DNA of 64,000 bases from JAYEIA01 sp964472505. Its GTDB lineage: Bacteria > Bacteroidota > Bacteroidia > Bacteroidales > JAADGE01. The DNA lies in NCBI GenBank assembly GCA_964472505.1, contig CAYYQW010000001.1:62001-126000 (forward strand). Direction: 5' to 3'. The translations under genes and the position numbers were made by a program. How positions within the stretch are numbered: position 1 is the stretch's first letter; each line of letters opens with the position of its first letter. The notes below the pieces were generated by a model that did not search any database, was not told the DNA's origin, and saw only the letters and a list, made by a program, of their open reading frames with translations. This document shows positions 17,127-26,295 of the stretch, one piece after another.

Positions 17127-18253
17127 CTACTTTGAGATTTTAAAAAATTAAGAATAAATCCGGCAGCACGTGATGAAGCACCCGTTCCGCCGGATTTTTC
17201 TTTTATTGCGGCATAAGCAGTTTTCATTTCTTTTATATAAACTTCATCGTTCAACAAACGATGCAGTTCTTCCGACAGATTTTTCAAATTCATATCATTC
17301 TGTATGTATTCCTTTATAATAGGAGCATCGGCTATAAGATTCACAAGCGATATATATTTTATGTTAACCAAGCGTTTGGCTATTTGGTATGAAAAATAAT
17401 CACCGCGATAACACACCAACTGCGGCACACCAAAAAAAGCAGTTTCCAATGTGGCCGTTCCGGAAGTAACTACGGCTGCACGAGCATGTTTAAGCAATTC
17501 ATAGGTTTTATCGTAAACCAAAGCCGTGGAATGATTTTTCATATACTGTGCAAAAACCTTAGGTTCCAAGGCCGGAGCAGCTGCAACCACAAATTGATAA
17601 TCGGGAAACATTTCACTGAGCTTTAACATCATAGGAAAATGATGTTTAATTTCCTGCATGCGGCTGCCGGGCAGTAAAGCAACAATCGGGCGTTGATCCA
17701 AACCGTTTTCATTAATAAACACCTCTCGGGAAGAACGCCTGTTAAGCACTTGTTCGGTTACATCTAATAAGGGATTGCCGGGAAAATCCACATCCAAGTC
17801 ATTTTGGGCAAAGAATTCTTTTTCGAAAGGAAAAATCACCAATAATTGATCCACATAAGCCTTTAGCTTTTTAATGCGTGATTTTTTCCATGCCCAAACT
17901 TTGGGTGCAATGTACCAAATTACTTTTATGCCTTCCTTCTTTGCAAACTCGGCAATGCGTAAGTTAAAGCCGGCATAATCAATCAATATTAGTGCATCGG
18001 GTCGGTAAGCAAGAATGTCTTTCTTACAAAATCGCATATTGGACCAAATGGAAGGCAGATGCATAAAAACATCCAGAAAACCCATATAAGCCGTTTCCTT
18101 ATAATGCTTTACAAGTGTATTGCTTTCGCGCTTCATTAAATCGCCGCCCCATACACGAAATTCAGAATTAAAATCACGCTCTTTTATGGCTTTTATCAAA
18201 TTGGAGCCGTGTAAATCTCCGGATGCCTCGCCTGCTATGACATAATATTTCAT
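17123..18253 (-). CDS. lpxB: Lipid-A-disaccharide synthase
   Basis: A GT19 glycosyltransferase of 376 residues that joins UDP-2,3-diacylglucosamine and lipid X to form the lipid A disaccharide at the inner membrane. Diagnostic segments are YVIAGEASGDLHGSNL at the start, MGFLDVFMHLPSIW, VIWYIAPKVWAWKKSRIKKL, DFPGNPLLD, LLPGSRMQEIKHHFP and VVTSGTATLETAFFGVPQLVCYRG. Length is normal. It follows surE and a small membrane protein gene on the same strand, an arrangement likely to be one operon. The presence of LpxB shows a lipopolysaccharide-bearing outer membrane. Confidence 0.97.
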   Translation of the reverse strand: MKYYVIAGEASGDLHGSNLIKAIKERDFNSEFRVWGGDLMKRESNTLVKHYKETAYMGFLDVFMHLPSIWSNMRFCKKDILAYRPDALILIDYAGFNLRIAEFAKKEGIKVIWYIAPKVWAWKKSRIKKLKAYVDQLLVIFPFEKEFFAQNDLDVDFPGNPLLDVTEQVLNRRSSREVFINENGLDQRPIVALLPGSRMQEIKHHFPMMLKLSEMFPDYQFVVAAAPALEPKVFAQYMKNHSTALVYDKTYELLKHARAAVVTSGTATLETAFFGVPQLVCYRGDYFSYQIAKRLVNIKYISLVNLIADAPIIKEYIQNDMNLKNLSEELHRLLNDEVYIKEMKTAYAAIKEKSGGTGASSRAAGFILNFLKSQSS

Positions 18254-18336
18254 TGATTAGGGTTATTATTACTCAAAACTGAAATATACTTATTAATAGA
18301 GTTTCTGCTGTAAAGTAAACACGAAAGTCATCTTTA

Positions 18337-18654
18337 TTATAAAATCGATAATTTAGTAAAAATCACCCACATGGCAATCAAAAATACAGCCAATATAATC
18401 CCTCGTACGGTTTGATATCTCTTTTTTCTCAAAAATATATAAAAAAGCAATAAATCGGCTATTGTACAAAGGCTTAGAATATTGGTGAGAATTTGCCCTT
18501 TTTTCAAACCGAGAAAAAAAGTTTTAAGCGATGCTCCGCCTGTTTCACTAAATGCCCACACAAGCACGAAAACTAATGCAGGAAACAGCAAGCCCAAAAT
18601 GAGTCCGAGCGGCATGTTATCATATTTTGAACGACCTTTGGGTGTTATAGTCAT
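18337..18654 (-). CDS. Small membrane protein between surE and lpxB (unknown function)
   Basis: I do not recognise a family. With the ATG at 18652-18654 the protein has 105 residues, begins MTITPKGRSKYDNMP and contains three hydrophobic segments (around LGLILGLLFPALVFVLVWAF, ILSLCTIADLLLFYIFL and GIILAVFLIAMWVIF). The longer frame would overlap surE and has no family character. It starts 10 bases after surE and ends 83 bases before lpxB, so all three probably share a transcript. A role in the envelope is only a guess from the neighbours. Confidence 0.75.
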   Translation of the reverse strand: MTITPKGRSKYDNMPLGLILGLLFPALVFVLVWAFSETGGASLKTFFLGLKKGQILTNILSLCTIADLLLFYIFLRKKRYQTVRGIILAVFLIAMWVIFTKLSIL

Positions 18655-18664
18655 GGTATTAAAA

Positions 18665-19444
18665 TTACAGGTTCCACTTTTTAAATTTATCAATATATTC
18701 ATGAGCGGTAAATTCCGGCTTGATAGGCACAATGGATGCATAACCGTTCAATATGGCATATTCATCGGTATCTTCGGCGCCGGCTTCTAAGTTATTAAAA
18801 GTGCCGGTAATCCAGAATGCTTTACGCCCGTGCGGGTTGGCGGCACTTACAAATTTTTCTTTCCAAGCGCCTTTTGTAGCTCTGCAAAATTTAATGCCTT
18901 TTATGTCGGTTGTTTTCGGGTCGGGAAAATTAACATTAAGGCTTACTCCGGCCGGCAGACCATCGGAGAATGTTTTATCCAATATTTTTTCGATAAAAGG
19001 GCGTACCGCTTCAAAATTCGAATCGGCTTCATAATTATTCACCGAAAAACCCACCGCCGGTATTCCGTTAATAGTGGCTTCAATAGCGGCTCCCATTGTT
19101 CCGGAATACAATACACTTACCGATGTATTGGCTCCGTGGTTTATTCCGGAAAGCACAAAATCGGGTTGAATGTCGGAAATTTCATGTATGGCAATTTTCA
19201 CACAATCCACCGGCGTTCCCGAGCAGGAATACTCAGTATAATTTTCCGATTCCTGAATTTTTCGGTACAAAACGGGAAGCGATTGGGTAATGGAATGCGA
19301 TTTGGCCGATTGCGGACCGTCAGGCGCAGTTACCATTACACGTCCGTATTTTTTTGCAATATCTATCAATAATCTCAGGCCTTTTGCTTCTATACCGTCA
19401 TCATTGGTTACCAGTATTAAGGGTTTCTTTTTTGTATCATTCAT
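18665..19444 (-). CDS. surE: 5'-nucleotidase SurE
   Basis: A metal-dependent phosphatase of about 259 residues that removes phosphate from nucleoside 5'-monophosphates (and some polyphosphates). The start LILVTNDDGIEAKGL contains the metal-binding DD pair. MVTAPDGPQSAKSHSIT, the conserved PDSEQSG-like loop, YSCSGTPVDCVKIAI and VLSGINHGANTSVSVLYSGTMGAAIEA are all standard. The ATG at 19442-19444 is preferred; the longer frame adds ten residues of no family character. It heads a likely surE - membrane protein - lpxB unit. Confidence 0.95.
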   Translation of the reverse strand: MNDTKKKPLILVTNDDGIEAKGLRLLIDIAKKYGRVMVTAPDGPQSAKSHSITQSLPVLYRKIQESENYTEYSCSGTPVDCVKIAIHEISDIQPDFVLSGINHGANTSVSVLYSGTMGAAIEATINGIPAVGFSVNNYEADSNFEAVRPFIEKILDKTFSDGLPAGVSLNVNFPDPKTTDIKGIKFCRATKGAWKEKFVSAANPHGRKAFWITGTFNNLEAGAEDTDEYAILNGYASIVPIKPEFTAHEYIDKFKKWNL

Positions 19445-19630
19445 TGTTTCAATATTTTCAGTTTTTGCACGCAAGTTTTATTTCACTTATAAAAAATCGA
19501 GTTCAAAGATACAGAATCAGATTTTGCAATCCATATTTTTTCAGTAATTTTAGGCGTTTAAAAATAAATAATTAAACCGAATTATAAAACACAAAGCATA
19601 ACAAAATCAAATACAGACAGATAACAAACT

Positions 19631-20359
19631 ATGTTTACATTATTAAAAAAAGAATTAAGCGAATTTTTCAGCACACTTACCGGTTATATAGTCGTTATTG
19701 TATTTACGGTACTTAACGGCTTGTTTATTTTTGTTTTCCCCGGTGAGTATAATTTGCTCAATAATCGCTTTGCGCATTTGGATACCTTATTTTTTATTGC
19801 ACCTTGGATATTTTTATTTCTTGTACCGGCCATAACTATGCGCCTTATTGCCGATGAAAGAAAAAGCGGCACTCTGGAACTATTATACACCAAACCGGTT
19901 ACACGCCTGCAAATAATATTTTCCAAATATTTGGCCGGTGTTGTATTGGTACTGTTTTCGCTTATTCCGACTTTAATCTATTTCTTAAGTTTGCTTTGGC
20001 TTACCGCTGAAGGCTCTTCACCGGACACCGGAGCAATTTGGGGCTCATACATCGGTTTATTTTTACTGGCGGCCGTTTACACCGCAATCGGCATATTCGC
20101 CTCATCGCTCACCGAAAATCAAATCATTGCTTTTTTGATTGCGGGTTTTATATCATTTTTTGTTTACATAGGTCCCGATACATTAAGCGGTTTTGAGATT
20201 TGGGGCAACTACGGAAATATCATCAAAAATCTGGGTATAGATGCGCATTATCGCTCAATAAGCCGTGGTGTAGCCGATTCAAGAGATATTATATACTTCT
20301 TGGCCGCTTCAGGTATATTTCTGATATTAACCGAATATGTTACACTTAAGAAAAAATAG
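19631..20359 (+). CDS. gldF: GldF-like ABC transporter permease
   Basis: The membrane subunit of the gliding-type ABC complex GldA-GldF-GldG; 242 residues with about six membrane helices. It begins MFTLLKKELSEFFSTLTGYIV, typical of this permease family, and has TMRLIADERKSGTLELLYTKPVT, the coupling-helix region shared by ABC-2 permeases. GldG follows 52 bases downstream. The ATPase GldA is not in the window. In Flavobacterium this complex supports gliding; the real function in non-gliding species is unclear, so the name refers to the family. Confidence 0.92.
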   Translation: MFTLLKKELSEFFSTLTGYIVVIVFTVLNGLFIFVFPGEYNLLNNRFAHLDTLFFIAPWIFLFLVPAITMRLIADERKSGTLELLYTKPVTRLQIIFSKYLAGVVLVLFSLIPTLIYFLSLLWLTAEGSSPDTGAIWGSYIGLFLLAAVYTAIGIFASSLTENQIIAFLIAGFISFFVYIGPDTLSGFEIWGNYGNIIKNLGIDAHYRSISRGVADSRDIIYFLAASGIFLILTEYVTLKKK

Positions 20360-20411
20360 TCAAAATTGTTAATTATCACATAATTTTCATTAAAAGAATA
20401 AGCATTAAGTT

Positions 20412-22115
20412 ATGAAACTATTTTCATTCTCGCAGCCCGGCATCCGAACAGCAGCACTCATTGCAGGCATAATAATTGCTGCCTGGCTGCTTTCAATCCC
20501 GAGATTGCGTATTGATTTAACATCAGAAAAACGCTATACGCTTTCGGATTTCACAAAAACTACTTTGGAAGAATTGAATGACATTGTATATCTAAAAGTA
20601 TATTTAGAAGGCCCGGAAATGCCGGTAAATCTGAAAACTCTGAGAAATGCCGTAAAAGAACAGTTGGAAGAATATAGAGTTTACGGCGGAGATAATTTTG
20701 AATTTGAATTTATTAATCCGTCTGAAAGCTCAAAACAAGAACAACGATTTGCCATGTATGAGAAATTAGCCAAAGCCGGACTGTTCCCCATAGAAGCGCA
20801 GGAAGTCAGCGAACAAGGTAGAAGTTCTCAGAAAATGGTATTTCCCGGCGCCATTATCAGTTACAAAGGGCGCGAATTGGGTGTGAATCTGCTGAGCGCC
20901 ACGCCCGGAGTTGCTCCCGAAAGCGAAGTGAATGTAAACCACTCCATGGAAGAGCTGGAATATCGGCTGACCAATGCCGTACAAAAAATAACCCGAAAAG
21001 AAAAGCCACAAATTGCTTTTACCGAAGGACACGGAGAACTTTCGGAATACGGGCTTATGGATATTTCGCGCGTACTCTCGGAGTACTACGAGGTGAAGCG
21101 CGGAAGCATAGGCGGACAAATAGGCATATTGGATGATTTTAAAGCCATTATTATAGCCAAACCCCAAAAAGAATTTACCGAACAAGACAAATATGTGATT
21201 GACCAATACATTATGAACGGTGGTAATGTGCTGTGGCTTACCGAAGGGGCAGTAACCAATTTAGACAGCCTGTTTGAATCGTCCTATACCATGGCACTGG
21301 GCAATGAAACCGGATTGGAGGACATGCTTTTTAATTACGGCGTACGCGTAAATAATAACCTGATAATGGACAAACAATCGGCGCCTATCGGAATACGTGT
21401 AAGAGGCGCCGACGGAGAACCGCGGATAGAAATGTTTCCTTGGTACTATTTCCCGGTAATAAGAAGCGAGAATAATCATCCGATTTCAAAAAATTTAGAT
21501 TATATCCGAACGGAATTCGTCTCCAGCATCGATACACTCACAACACAGGAAGGTATTAAAAAAACTGTGCTTCTGAAGACAAGTTCCTACTCGCAAACCG
21601 AACAAGTACCCGTGCGCATAGAGCTCGCGCAAGCCAACCGCATGCCGCCGGATGCCTATTTAACAAGCGGAAAACAAACCATTGCGGTACTTCTTGAGGG
21701 TCGGTTTGAATCAGTTTTCAAGCTGCGTTCTCCGCAAAGTTTTTTTCCCGAAAAAGGCATTCCCGAACCCAAATATAAAGGCGCGCACTCTAAAATGATT
21801 GTTGTAAGCGACGGAGATATGGCCAAGAATCACATTTCAGCCGATAATCGTCCCTACCCCGTAGGTTTTGACATTTTCACAAAAGAACGTTTTGAAGGCA
21901 ATGAACAATTTATTCTGAATGCCGTAAACTATCTCTGTGAAGACGGCGGACTCATGAGTATCCGTTCTCGTGAGCTAAAAATACGGCTTTTGGATACGGA
22001 AAAGATTCAGAACCACCGCTTGCTTATTCAAATATTGAATATTGGTATTCCGGTCATAATAATTCTAATTTTTGGTTTTGTTGTAACTTTTGTAAGAAGA
22101 AGAAAATACAAATAA
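20412..22115 (+). CDS. gldG: GldG-like ABC transporter accessory protein
   Basis: A 567-residue protein anchored by one hydrophobic segment at each end (about residues 13-28 and 540-560), with a large periplasmic part between. RIDLTSEKRYTLSDFTKTTL is the family signature after the first helix. KPQIAFTEGHGELSEYGLMDIS and YVIDQYIMNGGNVLWLTEG belong to the GldG domain; GYPVGFDIFTKERFEGNEQFI-like text near the end and the final arginine-rich tail are also usual. It pairs with the GldF-like permease upstream. A terminator hairpin follows, shared with the opposing protease gene. Confidence 0.92.
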   Translation: MKLFSFSQPGIRTAALIAGIIIAAWLLSIPRLRIDLTSEKRYTLSDFTKTTLEELNDIVYLKVYLEGPEMPVNLKTLRNAVKEQLEEYRVYGGDNFEFEFINPSESSKQEQRFAMYEKLAKAGLFPIEAQEVSEQGRSSQKMVFPGAIISYKGRELGVNLLSATPGVAPESEVNVNHSMEELEYRLTNAVQKITRKEKPQIAFTEGHGELSEYGLMDISRVLSEYYEVKRGSIGGQIGILDDFKAIIIAKPQKEFTEQDKYVIDQYIMNGGNVLWLTEGAVTNLDSLFESSYTMALGNETGLEDMLFNYGVRVNNNLIMDKQSAPIGIRVRGADGEPRIEMFPWYYFPVIRSENNHPISKNLDYIRTEFVSSIDTLTTQEGIKKTVLLKTSSYSQTEQVPVRIELAQANRMPPDAYLTSGKQTIAVLLEGRFESVFKLRSPQSFFPEKGIPEPKYKGAHSKMIVVSDGDMAKNHISADNRPYPVGFDIFTKERFEGNEQFILNAVNYLCEDGGLMSIRSRELKIRLLDTEKIQNHRLLIQILNIGIPVIIILIFGFVVTFVRRRKYK

Positions 22116-22116
22116 A

Positions 22117-22155
22117 CAAAAAAAACCCGACAATAACTGCCGGGCTTTTTTGTTT
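22117..22155. terminator. Probably bidirectional terminator between gldG and the C25 protease gene
   Basis: CCCG (22126-22129) pairs with CGGG (22141-22144), and the stem is continued by A-rich and T-rich flanks on either side, with one mismatch. The T tract works for gldG, and the A tract gives a T tract on the opposite strand. Confidence 0.75.
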
Positions 22156-22168
22156 ATTGGTTTAACAA

Positions 22169-25100
22169 TTATTGCCTGATAAATTTTATATTATAAATGC
22201 CTGTATCGGTTTGTAAGTTCATAAAATAAATACCGGCTGCAAAATGCTCCGTGAATGCACTGTAGCGGTTTATGTTTCGAGCCTTATCTTTGTGTACAAT
22301 ACTGCCTTTTATATCCTTAATTTCAATAAGAACGGATTTTTGATACTCATCAAATGAAATATTCAGAGATTGATTCACGGGATTTGGATAAAACGTGATT
22401 CCGGCTTGCGACAATTCATTTATCGCAGTAGTAACCGTTAGTTCGCCAACATTACTCGTCAGGCTGCCGCAATCACCGGCAACAATAACGTCATAGCTAC
22501 CTGCATCGCTTATTTCAACCGGAGAAATAAGCAAAGTATGCGATTGCGAGCCCGATATATTACCGCCATCGGTTAAATCGGATCCGTCTTTGCGCCACTG
22601 ATAAACAAGGTTTATACCGGAAGCCGAAACGGTAAGTTCGGCATCATAGCCGTTCTCTGCCGAGGCGTTTTGCGGATGTACACTAATGGTTGTTTCCAAT
22701 TTTTCAAGAAGAAGAGAATCCGTTGGCAAAGACTCAATATATTCATCGCTGTATAAAGCGGTTACTGTATATTGATAGCTCTCGCCACATGAGATTTCCA
22801 CCTCAAAGGTAGTTTCATCGGCGGGTAAAATACCGCTGATATCCGCGCCGTCTTCATAAACACGATAGCCGCTCAAAATATATTTAGCCGATTTTTGAAT
22901 ATCTTTTTTTATCGATTTCTCATTTTCAGAAATCAACGGGGCTGTTTCAAAAGTCCTTGATAACTCATTTCGGCCGGAAGCAATGTATGTTTTAGTTCCG
23001 CCTTCACCTTCCGTATAAAACCCTTGACAATATTCTCTTGCTTGAGAACCGTCGGAATAATAATACCAACTGTCGCCGTCATAAACATACGAATGACCGG
23101 AATTATCCGACAAAACTTTAAATAGTGAATAAGGTGATCCGTCCTCCGCGATAATTTTTACCCCCATAAAAAAATCATCCGTAAGTACAATGCCTTCCGC
23201 CAACTGAAAAGTTACTTCAGTGTTGCTTACAGCTTCTACTTCCGGAGACTCATAGAGTAATTTCGTAAAATCTGCCGAATAAATTACAAATTTAAAGGTA
23301 GCATCGGTCCAATCACTGCCCGGATCATAAAAAGCATGCTTCATTTCGGTGATTTTGACCGGATAACTATAATCAAAATCAGCATTATCATACAAACTGC
23401 CGCGAATTTCGTAACTGCTCGAATAATTCATATCACCACCGATATTGCAATACTCTATCCAAGCATCGGTATTGTCACTGTTGGGCGGCAACCAACTCAA
23501 AACAGCAGAAGACTCAGCCCATTCGGCAGTTAAATTCTCGGGCGGATAGGTCGGACTTTTCGTTGTAAACTCAACCTGATTACCGTAACCCGTTCCGTTG
23601 GCATTTACGGCATAAGCTTTAACATAATATTTGGTTTCAGCCGTAAGCCCGGATATATTTGAAGAAAAACTGCCCATATTCACATTGGGTGAATTTTCTA
23701 CTTGTATAACCCCTGTTCCGCCAATTACCGGATCCGAATCTTCGGAGTAAACAAAACCGCTTTCGCTTACCGGCTCTCCGTTGTCCGTAGTTATTTCGCC
23801 TTTTAAACTTGCCTTTGAATCTGTAATATTCTCGGCATTTTGAGTATTAACACTCGGCGGAAAACCCTCGCAAGTCATAGTCAATAAAGTTGTATATGGC
23901 TTACAATTATGCTTGGAAATGGCAAGGCTTACATCGCCCGACTCAATTATGGTATAATTAATTGAAGCATTTCCGCTGCCGTCGGCCTCGGCAGAAGCTA
24001 TCAAACGATTATTTTGTACCAAAGTCAATAAAGCGCCCGGCTCTGTTGCAGTTACCGAGAAAGCATTGTCAGAGCAGTCGATATTGCCGGAATGACTTGC
24101 CGTAATGACATTATCATTGGGATTAGCCGTCCAAATCTTCATGCTCGGATCACCGAAATAATGAAACAATTCATACGTATATTGCGAAGATCCGGACCAG
24201 CTCAAATTTTGTTCCATGGCATACAGCCCTTGTTGCATTACATCGCCCATGCTAAAAATACCTTCGGCATTGCCGGACGTGTAATTATTACCCGAACCTG
24301 CCGAACCCATTACCGGATAAATACCCGGATCCGGCCAAAGCGCATCAATCATTCCTACGGCCAATGCATCGTTATAACCGCTCAAACTGTAATATGCAGC
24401 GGCCAATATGCCGATGGCTCCCTTATTATTCATACGTAAAAACTTTTCGGCAAAAGCATTTTCCAACTGAAATTCACCGGTATGGCAGTTCATGCTGAAA
24501 ACTACCGGCAATAAGTCAGTATTGGTAAGATTATCCATTGAACTTGTTGTATATTCAGGATGTGCCCAACCGCTTCCGCCTTCATAGCCGTGATCGCGAT
24601 GAAAAACTAAGAATTTTCCCGCATTTATTGATGCAGTAATATCCGCTTCGCCGCCGTCCCAAGCAAATCCGCTAGCTGGCAGCAATTCGGCCGGCAGCGG
24701 CTCTCCGTTGGAATAGGTACCGTTATTATAATTGGTTGGCGTATGAGCCGGATCGGTATAATAAATGCGCTCTACGGCATAGCTTTTAGTCAAAAGATAA
24801 TCTCTAATTTCTTCGGAAGTATGGCAAAAACGCCGGGCGGCATATCCGTCAGCCGCCTCAGAACCTTCCACATCCTGAAACTGTGCACAATTTACGGCGT
24901 TTTGGTAAAAAGCAGCGGTATTGGGCGGATCAAACTCGTAATTAATAATTTTATTCACGACAACCCCTGCTTCCGCAGCTGATGAAACCGATATTCTGCC
25001 GTAAGCCATATCGGGGTGCCAATCGGTTTCGCTATCCATACAGGCAAAATACAAATCGGTGGCAAAGGAATCTTCTTCATCGGGTTCTAAATGCATTTCG

Positions 25101-26074
25101 CCGGGAACGGCATAAGTTCCGTCATGATCGCCGAAAATGAGAAAATAATCCGGTTTGGGAGACCAAGCATTATACCTATCGGCAATTGCGGTTTTCACTT
25201 GAGCAGCCGACCAGCTGTCTTCAGAAACTACTTCTACGGAATATCCAAGTTGTCGTTTGCTGTCTGCCAATAAATTGGCTTGTGAAAGGTATTCGGAATG
25301 CGTAAGTATGATATAATTCTTTGCTCCGGACTTACCGGATTTCACTCCTTTGGTATCTTTTCCGTCGGGAATACTTTCAGAATTAATAACTCGGCTTTTG
25401 AGCATATTGGTATAATGCAGGGAGTTATCACGAGCAATTTGGCCGAAACTGCCGGTTGCTCCTTCAAATTCAATTTTAAAATGAATTTTGGTATAAACAC
25501 GCAGCGTTTTTTTAACCGGATTATACTGAATCGGGCGAGTTTCAACAAAAAACAGAGGCGTAGCCCGACTGTATCCTATATTAACAATCTCAACCACCTG
25601 CTCAGGATAAAAACTGTCAGATTTATAGATTGAGTAATCCTTTTCAAATTTCGGCGACGGGGCGCCTTCGGTATCTCTTGCGGGCTTTAAAGCAGGGTGA
25701 ATCAAATACGGTTTATACTCATAATATTCAACATCCGTAATTTGTATCTTTGCTTTTGCACCGTATGGCCCCGCTACTATTTCGGTTTTTACGGGTAAAG
25801 CCGGTGCGCCGGCTTGGGCAGTTTTAGCAAGGCCTTTCATTGTCAATTGATTATATAAGGTGTCCTGTACTTTTTTATCAAAAAGAAAGGCACCCGTAAA
25901 GTTATAATCTACTTCAATACCGGCTTCAAAATGATTTTTAAAATTACGTTCAGATAGGGTCTTTTGTTTAGCAAAAGCTTGTTCGCCTTGCGTAAACGAT
26001 AAAAATCGGTTCTGTGCGAAAATAAATCCCGACAGCAATAAGAATGTAACACAAAAAAGAATTAATTTTTTCAT
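22169..26074 (-). CDS. Gingipain-like C25 cysteine protease with T9SS sorting domain
   Basis: A secreted protease of about 1301 residues. The ATG at 26072-26074 gives the signal peptide MKKLILFCVTFLLLSGFIFAQ; the longer frame puts 23 polar residues before it. A gingipain propeptide-like region follows, then the C25 domain with KNYIILTHSEYL, DYFLIFGDHD, the catalytic-type His495 (HRDHGYEGG) and Cys530 (SMNCHTGEF). Their 35-residue spacing is close to that of RgpB. After the C25 domain come a fibronectin-like region, a larger beta region and an Ig-like module (SFQWRKDG-type, here YQWRKDG), ending in a T9SS type A sorting domain (ITFYPNPVNQSLNISF...GIYFMNLQT). It needs the T9SS for export. Substrate preference cannot be read. 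Confidence 0.93.
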   Translation of the reverse strand: MKKLILFCVTFLLLSGFIFAQNRFLSFTQGEQAFAKQKTLSERNFKNHFEAGIEVDYNFTGAFLFDKKVQDTLYNQLTMKGLAKTAQAGAPALPVKTEIVAGPYGAKAKIQITDVEYYEYKPYLIHPALKPARDTEGAPSPKFEKDYSIYKSDSFYPEQVVEIVNIGYSRATPLFFVETRPIQYNPVKKTLRVYTKIHFKIEFEGATGSFGQIARDNSLHYTNMLKSRVINSESIPDGKDTKGVKSGKSGAKNYIILTHSEYLSQANLLADSKRQLGYSVEVVSEDSWSAAQVKTAIADRYNAWSPKPDYFLIFGDHDGTYAVPGEMHLEPDEEDSFATDLYFACMDSETDWHPDMAYGRISVSSAAEAGVVVNKIINYEFDPPNTAAFYQNAVNCAQFQDVEGSEAADGYAARRFCHTSEEIRDYLLTKSYAVERIYYTDPAHTPTNYNNGTYSNGEPLPAELLPASGFAWDGGEADITASINAGKFLVFHRDHGYEGGSGWAHPEYTTSSMDNLTNTDLLPVVFSMNCHTGEFQLENAFAEKFLRMNNKGAIGILAAAYYSLSGYNDALAVGMIDALWPDPGIYPVMGSAGSGNNYTSGNAEGIFSMGDVMQQGLYAMEQNLSWSGSSQYTYELFHYFGDPSMKIWTANPNDNVITASHSGNIDCSDNAFSVTATEPGALLTLVQNNRLIASAEADGSGNASINYTIIESGDVSLAISKHNCKPYTTLLTMTCEGFPPSVNTQNAENITDSKASLKGEITTDNGEPVSESGFVYSEDSDPVIGGTGVIQVENSPNVNMGSFSSNISGLTAETKYYVKAYAVNANGTGYGNQVEFTTKSPTYPPENLTAEWAESSAVLSWLPPNSDNTDAWIEYCNIGGDMNYSSSYEIRGSLYDNADFDYSYPVKITEMKHAFYDPGSDWTDATFKFVIYSADFTKLLYESPEVEAVSNTEVTFQLAEGIVLTDDFFMGVKIIAEDGSPYSLFKVLSDNSGHSYVYDGDSWYYYSDGSQAREYCQGFYTEGEGGTKTYIASGRNELSRTFETAPLISENEKSIKKDIQKSAKYILSGYRVYEDGADISGILPADETTFEVEISCGESYQYTVTALYSDEYIESLPTDSLLLEKLETTISVHPQNASAENGYDAELTVSASGINLVYQWRKDGSDLTDGGNISGSQSHTLLISPVEISDAGSYDVIVAGDCGSLTSNVGELTVTTAINELSQAGITFYPNPVNQSLNISFDEYQKSVLIEIKDIKGSIVHKDKARNINRYSAFTEHFAAGIYFMNLQTDTGIYNIKFIRQ

Positions 26075-26237
26075 AACCCATGGTTTTTTTTGGAAAGAAC
26101 TATTAACTAATTCGTAGGGGAGCTTTTGCATAGTTATAAACACAAAATAAACTATGCATACAAAATTAGTTTACAATTTACGAAAAAAAACGGTCCCTGT
26201 ACCTATACATGCTGAAAAACAAGCATATAACCGATAC

Positions 26238-26266
26238 ATTAAAAGCCCGCTTATACAGCGGGCTTT
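26238..26266 (-). terminator. Terminator after the S1 protease gene
   Basis: A perfect 9-bp stem (26242-26250 with 26258-26266, core GCCCGC/GCGGGC) with a 7-base loop. On the minus strand it is followed by TTTTAAT. It lies 30 bases after the stop of the S1 protease gene. Confidence 0.82.
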
Positions 26267-26295
26267 CCCTACAACAACGGTTTATAAAAATCGGT

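Noticed and set aside
18830..19372. 180-codon open frame on the plus strand inside surE
   Set aside because: It lies opposite clear SurE motifs and has a low-complexity, unfamiliar translation.
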